Origin: Polynucleobacter sp. UK-Gri1-W3
GTDB taxonomy: Bacteria > Pseudomonadota > Gammaproteobacteria > Burkholderiales > Burkholderiaceae
NCBI RefSeq assembly: GCF_018881595.1
Contig: NZ_JACVQA010000006.1
Span: 248,001-312,000, forward strand
Direction of reading: 5' to 3'
DNA length: 64,000 bases
The notes beneath the pieces are model-generated. The model was not told the DNA's origin, did no database searches, and was given only the letters and a program-made list of their open reading frames with translations. This document shows positions 36,206 through 45,388 of the stretch, one piece after another. A program made the translations under genes and the position numbers. The stretch's first letter is position 1. Each line of letters begins with the position of its first letter.

Positions 36206-38806
36206 TTAGGTTTGAACTCGGTAGTCAATCTCGTGTATCAAATTGAAATAGCGGGCGCTAATCTCATCGGACACACTCCAGGCAGAATAGGAACAATTGC
36301 CAAAGCAATTTCTGAGATTATTAAAGCTGCCAGATGCATCTCGCAGGCATAAATTTTCTAGTGAGTAATCTTGTAGGTTTGTAACGCTGCGAGTAAGCTC
36401 ATCTGGCTGGTTCCGCTCTGTACCTGCAAGCTTCGATAGTCTAGCTCTGAGGGCTTTGCTCACCCAAGCAAGGGATCGTGGGTTCTCATCATCTAATACC
36501 AGCAATTCAATGAGGGGCTCTAGTTCTCGACTCTGTTGGTGTTGAGCATGGAAAGTGATAGTGCTATCAAAGAGTGCCAATAAGGCCATGTAACCAGAGT
36601 TATCTACATTTGGATTGTTTAGCAATCCAGAGCTCACAGCTAAATCTAGTACGGAGGTTAAAAACGAAAGACGTTCAATGTGCCGGCCAATTGCAAGCAG
36701 CTGCCAACCATCATCCCGGGTCATGCGATCAGTTTGGGCTCCAGTAATGGCGGCTAATGAGCTGCTGGCACGATTGAGCGCTTCAATTGCCAGCGAAGGC
36801 GAGAAGTCTTGATATGTGGTGGCTTTATGGCAACCAGCATGAAAATTATCGATGCAATAATTGATCGTGCTCCATTGTTCAGTCGATAGTCTCTCGCGAA
36901 TGCCAGAAGCAGTGCGCTTCATTGCGTTTAGGTTGTAGCCAACGCTGGTGACGTGATCACTCTTATCCAGGCAATCAATTAAGGTTCTTTCGAAAATACG
37001 ATGACGATTTTCACTCTGATCTAGATTGCTTGGCACTCCATCGGGCACAAGACCATATTGGGCGCAGAGGGTTTCTAGCCATGTCCATAATTGCTTGGAA
37101 GGAGTGTATTCGCTGTTAATGCTTTCTAGATAGAGCTTTGCTAAGCGCAAAATATTTTCACTGCGCTCGGTATATCTGCCAAACCAATACAGATTTTCAG
37201 CGGCACGACTGGTGACAAGTCGTTTTCTTTGCATAGCTGTTTTAATTGGCTGCTGTGCTTGGGTAGCGTCTAAGTAATGTTTTTGATGGCCTTGAACCCA
37301 GACATCAGCACTACTCCCACCACGTTGCATCGAAGCAATCCCAGAGTCAGAAGTTGCAATACGTGCCAATCCTCCGGGTAATACTTGCCAGTTATCAGTA
37401 CCATTGCTTAAGGCAAAGACCCTGAGCATATAAGAGCGTGGCTCTATTAAGGATGCGTTATTGAGATTAAACGCATTAAGCCAGACCGGCATTTGGGCCA
37501 GAGGAATATAGGTTTGAACGGTGTAATCCGCGGGCTGACGCATGATCCTTCCAATCCATTCATCGAGCTGAGATTGGTTAAGGCTGCCACCAAGACAGGC
37601 CTCGTAGCTAGTATGGCCAGGGGAATAAGGGTAGGTCGGCTTAATGGCGCTCATTTCCAAATGTGGAATCGCAGCCTCTAAGGCGGCTCTTTCGCCGCAC
37701 CACCAAGTATCCATCGCGGGTAATTGGATTTCTTCGTTCAAGAGGCGTTCGCTAATGCCTGGTAAAAATCCGAGCAGAGCTGGTGACTCCAGAAAAGCCG
37801 AGCCAGGAGCATTTGCCAGAATAATATTGCCTGCTCTTATAGCTTGGAGTAGCCCTGGTACGCCCAGAGTTGAATCGGCGCGTAGCTCTAATGGATCCAG
37901 AAATTCGTCATCTAGACGTTTTAGCAAAATGTGGACTGGCTCGAGACCGCGAACTGTTTTTAGAAAAACATGCTGGTCTCGCACCGTTAAATCACTACCT
38001 TCAACTAGTGTCAGACCTAAGTAGCGCGCAAGGTAGGCATGTTCAAAGTAGGTCTCGTTGTAAGGTCCTGGAGTAAGAAGAGCAATATGTGCATTTGCTC
38101 CTGCCGGGCTTTGAGATTTCAGCGATTCAATCAGACCTCGATAGGCAGTTGCTAATGGTGAGATTTGCATTGCTTCATATGCTTTGGAAAATTGACGGGC
38201 AATAAGATTGCGATTTTCTAGCAGATACCCTAGGCCCGATGGAGCTTGAGTACGCTGCGAAAGAACAGACCATTTGCCGTCAGGTGAGCGCGCTAAATCA
38301 AATGCAATAACGTGAAGATGTTTTTTGCCCTTGGGGGTAACACCATGCATGGAGCGCATGTATCCGGGATGTCCATGTATTAGGGCGGGAGGAATCCAAC
38401 CTTCTTTTAGTAAATTCTGTTCTCCATACACATCGGCCATGATGACTTCAAGTAAGCGCGCTCTTTGTAGAACGCCAGACTCAATCTCTTGCCATGCAGA
38501 GGCATCAATAATGAGTGGAAATAAATCTACTGACCATGGGCGTTGTGGGCCATATTCATCCGCATAGACGTTGTAGGTGATGCCATTCTCACGAATTTGT
38601 CGATTGAGCTCATGTGTTTTTTGATCAAAGTCCACAAGACCGGTTGGTTCCAGTTGCTCAAAAAACGTCTTCCAATGTTCAGCTAAATCCCCTGTGTTTT
38701 TATGTAATTCATCAAAGTGCCCATCTTTTGCTAAGGGCGCGAGTTGAGTCACTTCCTCCGCAAGAGATGGCTTGTGATGGGATGAGTTGTTCTGAGAGGA
38801 TTCCAC
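36206..38806 (-). CDS. Circularly permuted ATP-grasp type 2 / alpha-E fusion protein
   Basis: An 866-residue fusion. Residues about 70-480 match the circularly permuted ATP-grasp domain (DUF404/DUF407), with RPWSVDLFPLIIDASAWQEIE, ARLLEVIMADVYGEQNLL, GLGYLLENRNLIARQFS and TPGPYNETYFEHAYLARYLG. Residues about 530-860 match alpha-E (DUF403): RAAENLYWFGRYTERSENILRL and TRDDGWQLLAIGRHIERL. In many genomes these are two genes. The start is GTG, 11 bp after the preceding stop. The predicted role is an ATP-dependent carboxylate-amine ligase. Confidence 0.93.
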   Translation of the reverse strand: MESSQNNSSHHKPSLAEEVTQLAPLAKDGHFDELHKNTGDLAEHWKTFFEQLEPTGLVDFDQKTHELNRQIRENGITYNVYADEYGPQRPWSVDLFPLIIDASAWQEIESGVLQRARLLEVIMADVYGEQNLLKEGWIPPALIHGHPGYMRSMHGVTPKGKKHLHVIAFDLARSPDGKWSVLSQRTQAPSGLGYLLENRNLIARQFSKAYEAMQISPLATAYRGLIESLKSQSPAGANAHIALLTPGPYNETYFEHAYLARYLGLTLVEGSDLTVRDQHVFLKTVRGLEPVHILLKRLDDEFLDPLELRADSTLGVPGLLQAIRAGNIILANAPGSAFLESPALLGFLPGISERLLNEEIQLPAMDTWWCGERAALEAAIPHLEMSAIKPTYPYSPGHTSYEACLGGSLNQSQLDEWIGRIMRQPADYTVQTYIPLAQMPVWLNAFNLNNASLIEPRSYMLRVFALSNGTDNWQVLPGGLARIATSDSGIASMQRGGSSADVWVQGHQKHYLDATQAQQPIKTAMQRKRLVTSRAAENLYWFGRYTERSENILRLAKLYLESINSEYTPSKQLWTWLETLCAQYGLVPDGVPSNLDQSENRHRIFERTLIDCLDKSDHVTSVGYNLNAMKRTASGIRERLSTEQWSTINYCIDNFHAGCHKATTYQDFSPSLAIEALNRASSSLAAITGAQTDRMTRDDGWQLLAIGRHIERLSFLTSVLDLAVSSGLLNNPNVDNSGYMALLALFDSTITFHAQHQQSRELEPLIELLVLDDENPRSLAWVSKALRARLSKLAGTERNQPDELTRSVTNLQDYSLENLCLRDASGSFNNLRNCFGNCSYSAWSVSDEISARYFNLIHEIDYRVQT

Positions 38807-38817
38807 AGCTTATTGTC

Positions 38818-41800
38818 TCATCGGCGCATATCTAGTGTGAATGGAAATTCTTGGCTAACCGCCAGGTTAATGTTTGCCGGAACGCCCTCGATAGTTCCAG
38901 GCGTATGCCCCATTCTGAAGAAGCGTGACAGTCTTCGACTCTCAGCCTCATAGGCATTAATAGGGAAGGTATCGTAATTAAGGCCGCCTGGGTGGGCCAC
39001 ATGGTATTGGCAGCCACCTACAGAGCGTTTCATCCAGGTATCTATAACATCAAATGTCAATGGTGCATGAACCCCGATGCTAGGATGCAAACTAGATGGT
39101 GGATTCCAAGCCTTATAACGAACACCCGCAATATATTCTCCTGCAACGCCAGTTGGCTGAAGTGGTAGAGGCTCCCCATTGCAGGTAATGGCGTAACGAC
39201 TTTGATTGAGGCCTGTAATACGAACCTCAAGTCGCTCAATTGAAGAGTCGACATAGCGGGCGGTTGCCCCTGAGGCATTCTCCTCACCCATGACATGCCA
39301 AGGTTCCAGAGCATTGCGTAAAGTAATTTCTACACCCATAGTTTGAACTTGTCCAATCAGCGGGAAGCGGAATTCTAAATGAGGCGCAAACCATTCCGCC
39401 TTGAATCCATAGCCTAGGCTTTGCATCTCTTCCATGATGTCTGCGAAATCCATCTTAATGAAGGTAGGTAGTAAGCAGCGATCATGAAGTTCTGTACCCC
39501 AACGGGTCGCAGGCGCCAAATATGGTTTATCCCAAAAGCGAGCAATCAATGCTCGAATGAGTAACTGTTGAACGATACTCATCTGTGCATGGGGCGGCAT
39601 TTCAAAGGCGCGAAGCTCTAATAGGCCGAGTCTACCCGTTTGGCTATCGGGTGAATACATCTTGTCAATACAAAACTCACTACGGTGAGTATTGCCAGTG
39701 ACATCAATTAGAATATTTCGCAGGGTGCGATCAACAATCCATGGAGGCATGCTGGCCCCAAACTTTTCTCGATTCTCATGAATTTGTTTTAGGGCAATTT
39801 CTAACTCATAGAGTTGGTCGTTACGCGCTTCATCTACTCGAGGCGCTTGGCTGGTAGGGCCAATAAACATACCGCTAAATAGGTAGCTCAAGCTAGGATG
39901 ATTGTGCCAATACAAAATTAGGCTAGCGAGTAATTCGGGGCGTCGTAAAAATGGACTATCAATTGGGGTGGCACCACCCATGACAAAATGATTACCACCA
40001 CCTGTGCCGGTATGACGACCGTCAGTCATAAATTTCTCGGCAGATAAGCGAGATTCAAATGCGGCATTGTAGAGAAACTCGGTGTGCTCTACTAATTCTT
40101 TCCAGTTGTGCGCCGGATGAATATTAACTTCGATGACTCCTGGATCTGGCGTGACTTGTAAAAGTTTTAAGCGAGGATCGCGTGGGGGAGGGTAGCCTTC
40201 TAGGACGATTTGGTATTGCAACTCTTCTGCCGTTGCCTCTACTGCCTGTACTAGGTTGAGGTAATCCTCTAAGCGAGCCAGAGGCGGCATGAATACATAA
40301 AGTGCACCACTCTTACCGCCATGAGCATTCTCTGCGGCAGGCCCATTTGAGCGCATGGGATCACGTGTCTCAACACACAAAGCGGTTCTTGTAATCCAGG
40401 CTGCTGATTCTTGACGAGCAGGTGTTCGAACCTCTTCAGACTGGCTCCACACACTAGTGCGGGATGCGGAGTTATCTTTGCCTAAAGCTCGGTACTGTTG
40501 CTGGACAGGCGCAAATGAGGCGAGCGGCGGTTTTGGTGCAAAAGGGTCTTCTTCAATGAGATAGGGGTAATCGGCTTTGCTAGTCCAAGGCAGAGAATCC
40601 AATGGAAGTCGATAACCCATTGGGGAGTCGCCAGGCAGAAGTAATAGTCGATCATCTCGGTAGATCCATGCACCAGTTTTCCATTTGGTATCTAGATAAC
40701 CCTGACCTTTGCCTGCTTCAATTGGTAATACATAACCAATGACTGAATCCAGTTTTTGAGTAAAGACCCGCTTTAGGCGAGTGCGCTCCATCTCATCATC
40801 AAGATTTGATTTAAAGGGGTCAACATTGACTGGTAGCTTAGATTCGCGCCAGAGATAGTAAAAGGTATCTTCGTAAGCCGGCTCAATAAAGCGATCTGGT
40901 AAGCCCAAGTTTTTTGTGAGTGTATGAATGAAGCGATCTGCATCTTTACTGGTGTAAGTGATCGGGTGTGACTCATCTGCAAAGAGTTTGGGGTTTTTCC
41001 AAATAGGAGTGCCATCAGCCCTCCAGTAAATGGATAAGGCCCAGCGTGGTAGCTGCTCGCCTGGATACCATTTACCTTGGCCAAAGTGTAAAAAGCCGCC
41101 ATCACCATACTTGGCTCGCAGTTTTCCAACTAGGTCGGTAGCGTAAGCGCGTTTCGTAGGCCCAAGAGCATCGATATTCCATTCACGCTCATCACGACCA
41201 TTGACTGATACGAAGGTAGGCTCTCCACCCATCGTAAGACGAACGTCACCTGCAACTAGCTCTTTATCAACTTGCTCACCAAGTTTTAGAATTTTTTCCC
41301 ACTGCTCTTCAGTGTAAGGTTTAGTGACGCGTGGAGACTCGTAGATCCGCGTGACATCCATGGTGTGCTCAAATTCAACCTCGCACTGATCAACTCCCCC
41401 TTCAATAGGCGCAGCCCCTGACGGCTCTGGCGTACAAGCCACTGGAATATGGCCTTCTCCAGCCATTAGTCCGGATGTTGGGTCAATGCCAATCCAGCCT
41501 GCGCCTGGTAGATAGACTTCGCACCAAGCGTGTAAGTCTGTGAAATCCACTTCAGTCCCGCTAGGGCCATCCAGCGATTTCACATCAGGTTTTAGTTGAA
41601 TGAGATAGCCTGATACAAAGCGCGCTGCTAGTCCACACAGGCGCAGTAGGTTAACCATGAGCCATGCAGAGTCTCGACAGGAGCCACTCTTTAAATCTAA
41701 AGTTTCATCAGGAGTCTGAACGCCAGGCTCCATACGAATGAGATAGCTAATATCGTTTTGGACTTTTTGATTAATCTTTACTAGAAAATCGATCGTACGC

Positions 41801-42213
41801 ATTTCGCTTCGATCGATAGTCTTGAGATATTTGTTTAGTGTTGCATTACGCATTCTTCCTAGGTAAGGACGCAATTCCTTTTTCAGTTCTGCGCTGTACT
41901 TAAACGGGAAATTTTCTGCATCTGGCTCAAGAAAGAAATCAAACGGGTTGTACACCGCCATTTCGGTGACAAGATCAACCGTTACCTTGAACTTGGTAGT
42001 TGCTTCTGGAAATACCAATCGTGCTTGGTAGTTCGAGAACGGATCTTGCTGCCAATTGATGAAGTGGCCTTCTGGTTCTACCTTAAGAGAATAGGAAAGA
42101 ATATGGCTGCGGCAGTGCGGGGCTGGTCGCAAACGAATGACCTGGGGACCCAGCTTGACTGGTCGGTCATATTGATATTCAGTGACGTGGTGTAGGGCGG
42201 CGTGGATTGACAT
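38818..42213 (-). CDS. Transglutaminase-DUF2126 protein (predicted amidoligase)
   Basis: A 1131-residue protein. Residues 1-300 are a transglutaminase with its N-terminal domain: C179 in SGSCRDSAWLMV, H228 in TDLHAWCEVYLP and D244 in WIGIDPTSG. The remainder is DUF2126, described in Pfam as a putative amidoligase: DVRLTMGGEPTFVS, FHFGQGKWYPGEQLPRWA-like and HRSEFCIDKMYSP regions are seen. ATG 42213 is chosen over a TTG at 42219. It is the first gene of the operon, upstream of the ATP-grasp/alpha-E gene. Confidence 0.92.
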   Translation of the reverse strand: MSIHAALHHVTEYQYDRPVKLGPQVIRLRPAPHCRSHILSYSLKVEPEGHFINWQQDPFSNYQARLVFPEATTKFKVTVDLVTEMAVYNPFDFFLEPDAENFPFKYSAELKKELRPYLGRMRNATLNKYLKTIDRSEMRTIDFLVKINQKVQNDISYLIRMEPGVQTPDETLDLKSGSCRDSAWLMVNLLRLCGLAARFVSGYLIQLKPDVKSLDGPSGTEVDFTDLHAWCEVYLPGAGWIGIDPTSGLMAGEGHIPVACTPEPSGAAPIEGGVDQCEVEFEHTMDVTRIYESPRVTKPYTEEQWEKILKLGEQVDKELVAGDVRLTMGGEPTFVSVNGRDEREWNIDALGPTKRAYATDLVGKLRAKYGDGGFLHFGQGKWYPGEQLPRWALSIYWRADGTPIWKNPKLFADESHPITYTSKDADRFIHTLTKNLGLPDRFIEPAYEDTFYYLWRESKLPVNVDPFKSNLDDEMERTRLKRVFTQKLDSVIGYVLPIEAGKGQGYLDTKWKTGAWIYRDDRLLLLPGDSPMGYRLPLDSLPWTSKADYPYLIEEDPFAPKPPLASFAPVQQQYRALGKDNSASRTSVWSQSEEVRTPARQESAAWITRTALCVETRDPMRSNGPAAENAHGGKSGALYVFMPPLARLEDYLNLVQAVEATAEELQYQIVLEGYPPPRDPRLKLLQVTPDPGVIEVNIHPAHNWKELVEHTEFLYNAAFESRLSAEKFMTDGRHTGTGGGNHFVMGGATPIDSPFLRRPELLASLILYWHNHPSLSYLFSGMFIGPTSQAPRVDEARNDQLYELEIALKQIHENREKFGASMPPWIVDRTLRNILIDVTGNTHRSEFCIDKMYSPDSQTGRLGLLELRAFEMPPHAQMSIVQQLLIRALIARFWDKPYLAPATRWGTELHDRCLLPTFIKMDFADIMEEMQSLGYGFKAEWFAPHLEFRFPLIGQVQTMGVEITLRNALEPWHVMGEENASGATARYVDSSIERLEVRITGLNQSRYAITCNGEPLPLQPTGVAGEYIAGVRYKAWNPPSSLHPSIGVHAPLTFDVIDTWMKRSVGGCQYHVAHPGGLNYDTFPINAYEAESRRLSRFFRMGHTPGTIEGVPANINLAVSQEFPFTLDMRR

Positions 42214-42287
42214 ATTCAAAGTCTATGAGTGCACCAATATGCGTAATTATCGCAGTGCACGCTAATAGTGCTAAAAATAAACTTACG

Positions 42288-42299
42288 CCCAATATTGGG
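42288..42299. promoter_or_regulatory. Palindrome between divergent operons
   Basis: The perfect 12-bp palindrome CCCAATATTGGG sits between the start of the DUF2126/transglutaminase operon (42213, minus) and the GST gene (42387, plus). It could be an operator for one or both. This is based on position and symmetry only. Confidence 0.3.
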
Positions 42300-42386
42300 T
42301 AAAAGCAGTCAAAAACTGGGCATTTAGCAACTTGCAAGCTAGGCGAAGGGGAATAAGTTGTAGTTGCACCCTTACCGAAAGTTGAT

Positions 42387-43046
42387 ATGTCCAAGCCAAC
42401 AACCCTGACAATCAGTAGCAAAAATTACTCCTCATGGTCGCTGCGTGGCTGGCTCATGATGAAGTTTTCTGGTTTGAAGTTCACTGAAATCCAGGTGGCG
42501 CCTGATGATATTGATAACCGCGCTGAATTATTACTGTTGTCACCATCAATTTTGGTTCCCCGCTTAGATCATGATGGTTGCAAGGTCTGGGATACCTTGG
42601 CAATCGGTGAATATCTCAATGAGCTAAATCCTAAAGCGCACTTGCTTCCAAAAGATCCTGTAGCACGAGCGCACTGCCGCTCTATTTGCGGCGAGATGCA
42701 TTCTGGATTTTCTGCACTCAGAGCTTCGCTACCGATGAATATCAAGGCCAAATTTGATTCCTTCAAAGTTTGGTCAAAGGCACAGATTGACATCAATCGT
42801 GTTTTAGTAATTTGGCAAGACTGCCTCTCTACTTATGGTGGACCTTTTTTATTTGGAAAAGAGCCTACGCTTGCTGACGCCATGTTTGCGCCAGTAGTTA
42901 CAAGATTCCTGACTTATAACGTCGAGCTGGATAAGGCTTGCCAGAAATATTGCGAGCACATCATGGCTTTGCCGGAGATGAAGGAATGGGTGATGGGCGC
43001 CATAGAAGAACCCGATGACATTGAAGAACTTGAAGTGGAGTTTTAA
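42387..43046 (+). CDS. Glutathione S-transferase family protein
   Basis: A 219-residue GST. The N-terminal domain has TISSKNYSSWSLRGWLMMKFSG, with Ser in the SSWS position of the active site, and LSPSILVPRLDHDG as the cis-Pro segment. The C-terminal domain has LFGKEPTLADAMFAPVVTRF. It begins a short tandem plus-strand series with the cupin gene 2 bp downstream. The physiological substrate is unknown. Confidence 0.9.
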   Translation: MSKPTTLTISSKNYSSWSLRGWLMMKFSGLKFTEIQVAPDDIDNRAELLLLSPSILVPRLDHDGCKVWDTLAIGEYLNELNPKAHLLPKDPVARAHCRSICGEMHSGFSALRASLPMNIKAKFDSFKVWSKAQIDINRVLVIWQDCLSTYGGPFLFGKEPTLADAMFAPVVTRFLTYNVELDKACQKYCEHIMALPEMKEWVMGAIEEPDDIEELEVEF

Positions 43047-43048
43047 TT

Positions 43049-43486
43049 ATGAAAACACCTGTTGATTTTAAAAGTGATACTCAGTTTTCTCATGTAAAGC
43101 CTGGCGATACCCAGTTTTTGCCAGGTGGGTTGCGAGATTTCTTCTTGTATCGGGATCTCGGTGTGGCTAAGGCTACCAACGGCAAAGTTATTGCACACTT
43201 GGTAAAGGCAAACAAACCGCCAGTGAATGGTACGGGCTGGCACTATCACGTAGCTGAGTTTCAGATTGTGGCCATGACAAAAGGTTGGGCGCGCTTTATG
43301 TATGGAGATAAGCCAACCTTAGTTGAGGCTGGAGATGTGGTTCATCAAATGCCCGGGATAGTGCATTACCTGTATGACTACTCACCAGATATGGAGTACA
43401 TTGAAATTGTCGGTCCTGCAGACTTTGGTTCTATTCCGGTAGAAATTGGCCCTGCAGAAGTGCCCGGAGTAACACCATGGAAGTAG
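43049..43486 (+). CDS. Cupin domain protein
   Basis: A 145-residue single-domain cupin. Metal-binding residues are expected in GWHYHVAEFQIVAMTKG (His, His, Glu) and in HQMPGIVHYLYDY (second cupin motif His). The start lies 2 bp after the GST stop and its end overlaps the next gene by 10 bp. The enzyme or sensing role is unknown. Confidence 0.87.
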   Translation: MKTPVDFKSDTQFSHVKPGDTQFLPGGLRDFFLYRDLGVAKATNGKVIAHLVKANKPPVNGTGWHYHVAEFQIVAMTKGWARFMYGDKPTLVEAGDVVHQMPGIVHYLYDYSPDMEYIEIVGPADFGSIPVEIGPAEVPGVTPWK

Positions 43487-43815
43487 TTAAAACCAATAAT
43501 CCGCTGGCCTCAGATTTTGCAGTGCTGTTTCAGCGGATTATGAATCTCGCTCAGGAGCTTGATGCCATGCGAGAGCATTATCGTGAGCTCTACCAGAGGA
43601 TTGAGTCTGGTGAGATTGGGCTCGAAGAAGGTAATCCACTTAATCTTCTTAAAGAATTTAATGTTGCTGGTTTTGTGCATCTCTCTATTGTTGCTGCACG
43701 TTCTGCGCAGACGGCAGCGATTATTGCCAATGATGTTTCCTTAAGTCGTGTTTTCGATCCTTCTCTGAAAGAGTACGAGCGTGCATTTCGCCATATAGAA
43801 AGTAGGTCGAATTAA
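43477..43815 (+). CDS. Small hypothetical protein upstream of PHB depolymerase
   Basis: A 112-residue alpha-helical protein of unknown function, starting MEVVKTNNPLASDFAVLFQR. It has no signal peptide or cysteine. The start overlaps the cupin gene by 10 bp and the stop overlaps the depolymerase start by 1 bp (TAATG), so it is part of a tightly coupled series. A helix-rich PHA-granule-associated role is a guess based on the neighbour only. Confidence 0.7.
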   Translation: MEVVKTNNPLASDFAVLFQRIMNLAQELDAMREHYRELYQRIESGEIGLEEGNPLNLLKEFNVAGFVHLSIVAARSAQTAAIIANDVSLSRVFDPSLKEYERAFRHIESRSN

Positions 43816-45032
43816 TGATGTATCGCGCATATCAAACCTTTGCAAATCTGCATAACCCAATTCGTTTGTTTGCGAGCGCCTCTGAGCGCGTATCCAATAA
43901 TTGGTTTGGAAACTTTACTCTCAATCCTATGCAGCGATTAGCTGCTCACTATGAGCAAATCTCATTATTGGGTTTTACGCATACAAGACCAGACTTTAAG
44001 ATTAAAGAGATAGTCGATTCTTTTGGTGAAAGCAAAAGAGTTTCCGAAGAGATTTTGCATTCCACTCATTTTTGTAACTTGTTGCGCTTTAAAAAGGATG
44101 GGATTGAGGGTCAACCGAAGATTTTATTGGTGGCTCCAATGTCAGGACACTTTGCAACTTTACTTGCGGGAACAATTAAAACGCTACTCAAAGACCATGA
44201 GGTATATCTCACAGATTGGTTAAATATTCGGGATATCCCAGTGAGTAGTGGTGAGTTTGATTTTGACTCCTATATCGAGCATATCATCCAATTTTTACAA
44301 TATATCGGCCCAGGAACTCATCTGATGGCAGTTTGTCAGCCAACGGTTGCTTGCTTAGCAGCGACAGCCATCATGTCAGAGGATAAAAATCCTTGTGTAC
44401 CAGCAAGCCTTATCCTAATGGCGGGGCCAATTGATGTTAGCCAGAGCCCAACCAAGGTAAATGAATTAGCTACCAGCAAACCAATGTCTTGGTTTGAGGA
44501 AAAGTTAATCGGTATTATTCCCGATCAATTTGGCGGAGTAGGGCGCCGAGTGTATCCAGGATTTCTGCAGTTAATGGCGTTTATGAGCATGAATCCAGAG
44601 CGCCATGCCGATTCATTTAAAAAGCTCTATGAGTATCGCGTAAATGGAGATAACGAAAAGGCTGACGTCATTCATGATTTCTACGAAGAGTACTTTGCAA
44701 TTATGGACTTATCAGCGCCTTTTTATTTAGAAACGATTAAAAAAGTTTTCATGGATCGCGATCTCGCAATAGGAGGGCTAACCTATCAAGGTAGGCTAGT
44801 TAATCCAAAGCTAATCAAAAAAACGTTTCTATTAACCGTGGAAGGTGAGCGTGATGACATCTGCGGAATAGGACAAACCTTGGCAGCCCAAGATCTTTGC
44901 AGCGGTTTGCCTGGATATATGAAATCCCATCATTTGCAAGCAGGCGTCGGTCATTACGGCATCTTTAATGGAAAACGTTGGGATACCCAGATCTACCCAG
45001 TAGTGCGCAATGTTATTCAGTCAGCTCTTTAA
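43815..45032 (+). CDS. Intracellular polyhydroxyalkanoate depolymerase (PhaZ-like)
   Basis: A 405-residue cytoplasmic alpha/beta hydrolase of the intracellular PHB depolymerase family. The start MMYRAYQTFANLHNPIRLFA is typical. The nucleophile is probably C174 in LMAVCQPTVACLA, as Cys serves this role in the family. The Asp lies in VEGERDDICG and the His in GVGHYGIFNG. It degrades stored PHB, but no PHA synthase gene is in the window. It overlaps the preceding gene by 1 bp. Confidence 0.92.
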   Translation: MMYRAYQTFANLHNPIRLFASASERVSNNWFGNFTLNPMQRLAAHYEQISLLGFTHTRPDFKIKEIVDSFGESKRVSEEILHSTHFCNLLRFKKDGIEGQPKILLVAPMSGHFATLLAGTIKTLLKDHEVYLTDWLNIRDIPVSSGEFDFDSYIEHIIQFLQYIGPGTHLMAVCQPTVACLAATAIMSEDKNPCVPASLILMAGPIDVSQSPTKVNELATSKPMSWFEEKLIGIIPDQFGGVGRRVYPGFLQLMAFMSMNPERHADSFKKLYEYRVNGDNEKADVIHDFYEEYFAIMDLSAPFYLETIKKVFMDRDLAIGGLTYQGRLVNPKLIKKTFLLTVEGERDDICGIGQTLAAQDLCSGLPGYMKSHHLQAGVGHYGIFNGKRWDTQIYPVVRNVIQSAL

Positions 45033-45046
45033 ATCCAGGAGAAATC

Positions 45047-45259
45047 ATGGTCGTTTACATCACACGCAATATTGTCGCAAGAATGCGTCGAAATGATGGC
45101 ACAGACAAAGGGTGCCTCCCATTAAACCCAGGCAAGTATCAAGCAAATAAAACCAATGATGGTGCGTTAGAAATTTTGCAAGATACTGGTGAGCCAGTTT
45201 ATCTACTGCCATTTATTTGGTGGGAAAGAATGGAGTTGGGCGAGATTGTGATTTCGTAG
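45047..45259 (+). CDS. Small protein, paralogue of the 59538-59756 gene product
   Basis: A 70-residue protein starting MVVYITRNIVARMRRNDGTD. AGGAGA lies just upstream of ATG 45047. Its C-terminal half, with LNPGKYQANKTNDGALEILQ, then DTGEPVYLLP and MELGEIVIS, closely parallels the 72-residue protein at 59538-59756 (ITPGDY..., STGDASYLKL, VAMGVLVVI). The two are members of one small, unrecognised family. The gene follows the depolymerase by 14 bp and may be its last operon member. Confidence 0.7.
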   Translation: MVVYITRNIVARMRRNDGTDKGCLPLNPGKYQANKTNDGALEILQDTGEPVYLLPFIWWERMELGEIVIS

Positions 45260-45335
45260 ATGAAGTGCTTTAGACGCTGCCTATTTACCTAATTAGTTCA
45301 TGACTAAGCTCATCTCAAAAGAAAAAGCCACCTGC

Positions 45336-45360
45336 TGAACTGACCCCCAAAAGTTGGACA
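45336..45360 (+). repeat. IS3 left inverted repeat
   Basis: A 25-bp terminal repeat starting TGAACTGACCCCC and ending AGTTGGACA. It differs from the right repeat at positions 7 and 21. Confidence 0.9.
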
Positions 45361-45388
45361 TTATGTCCAACCAAGGGGGTTTTGTTTT

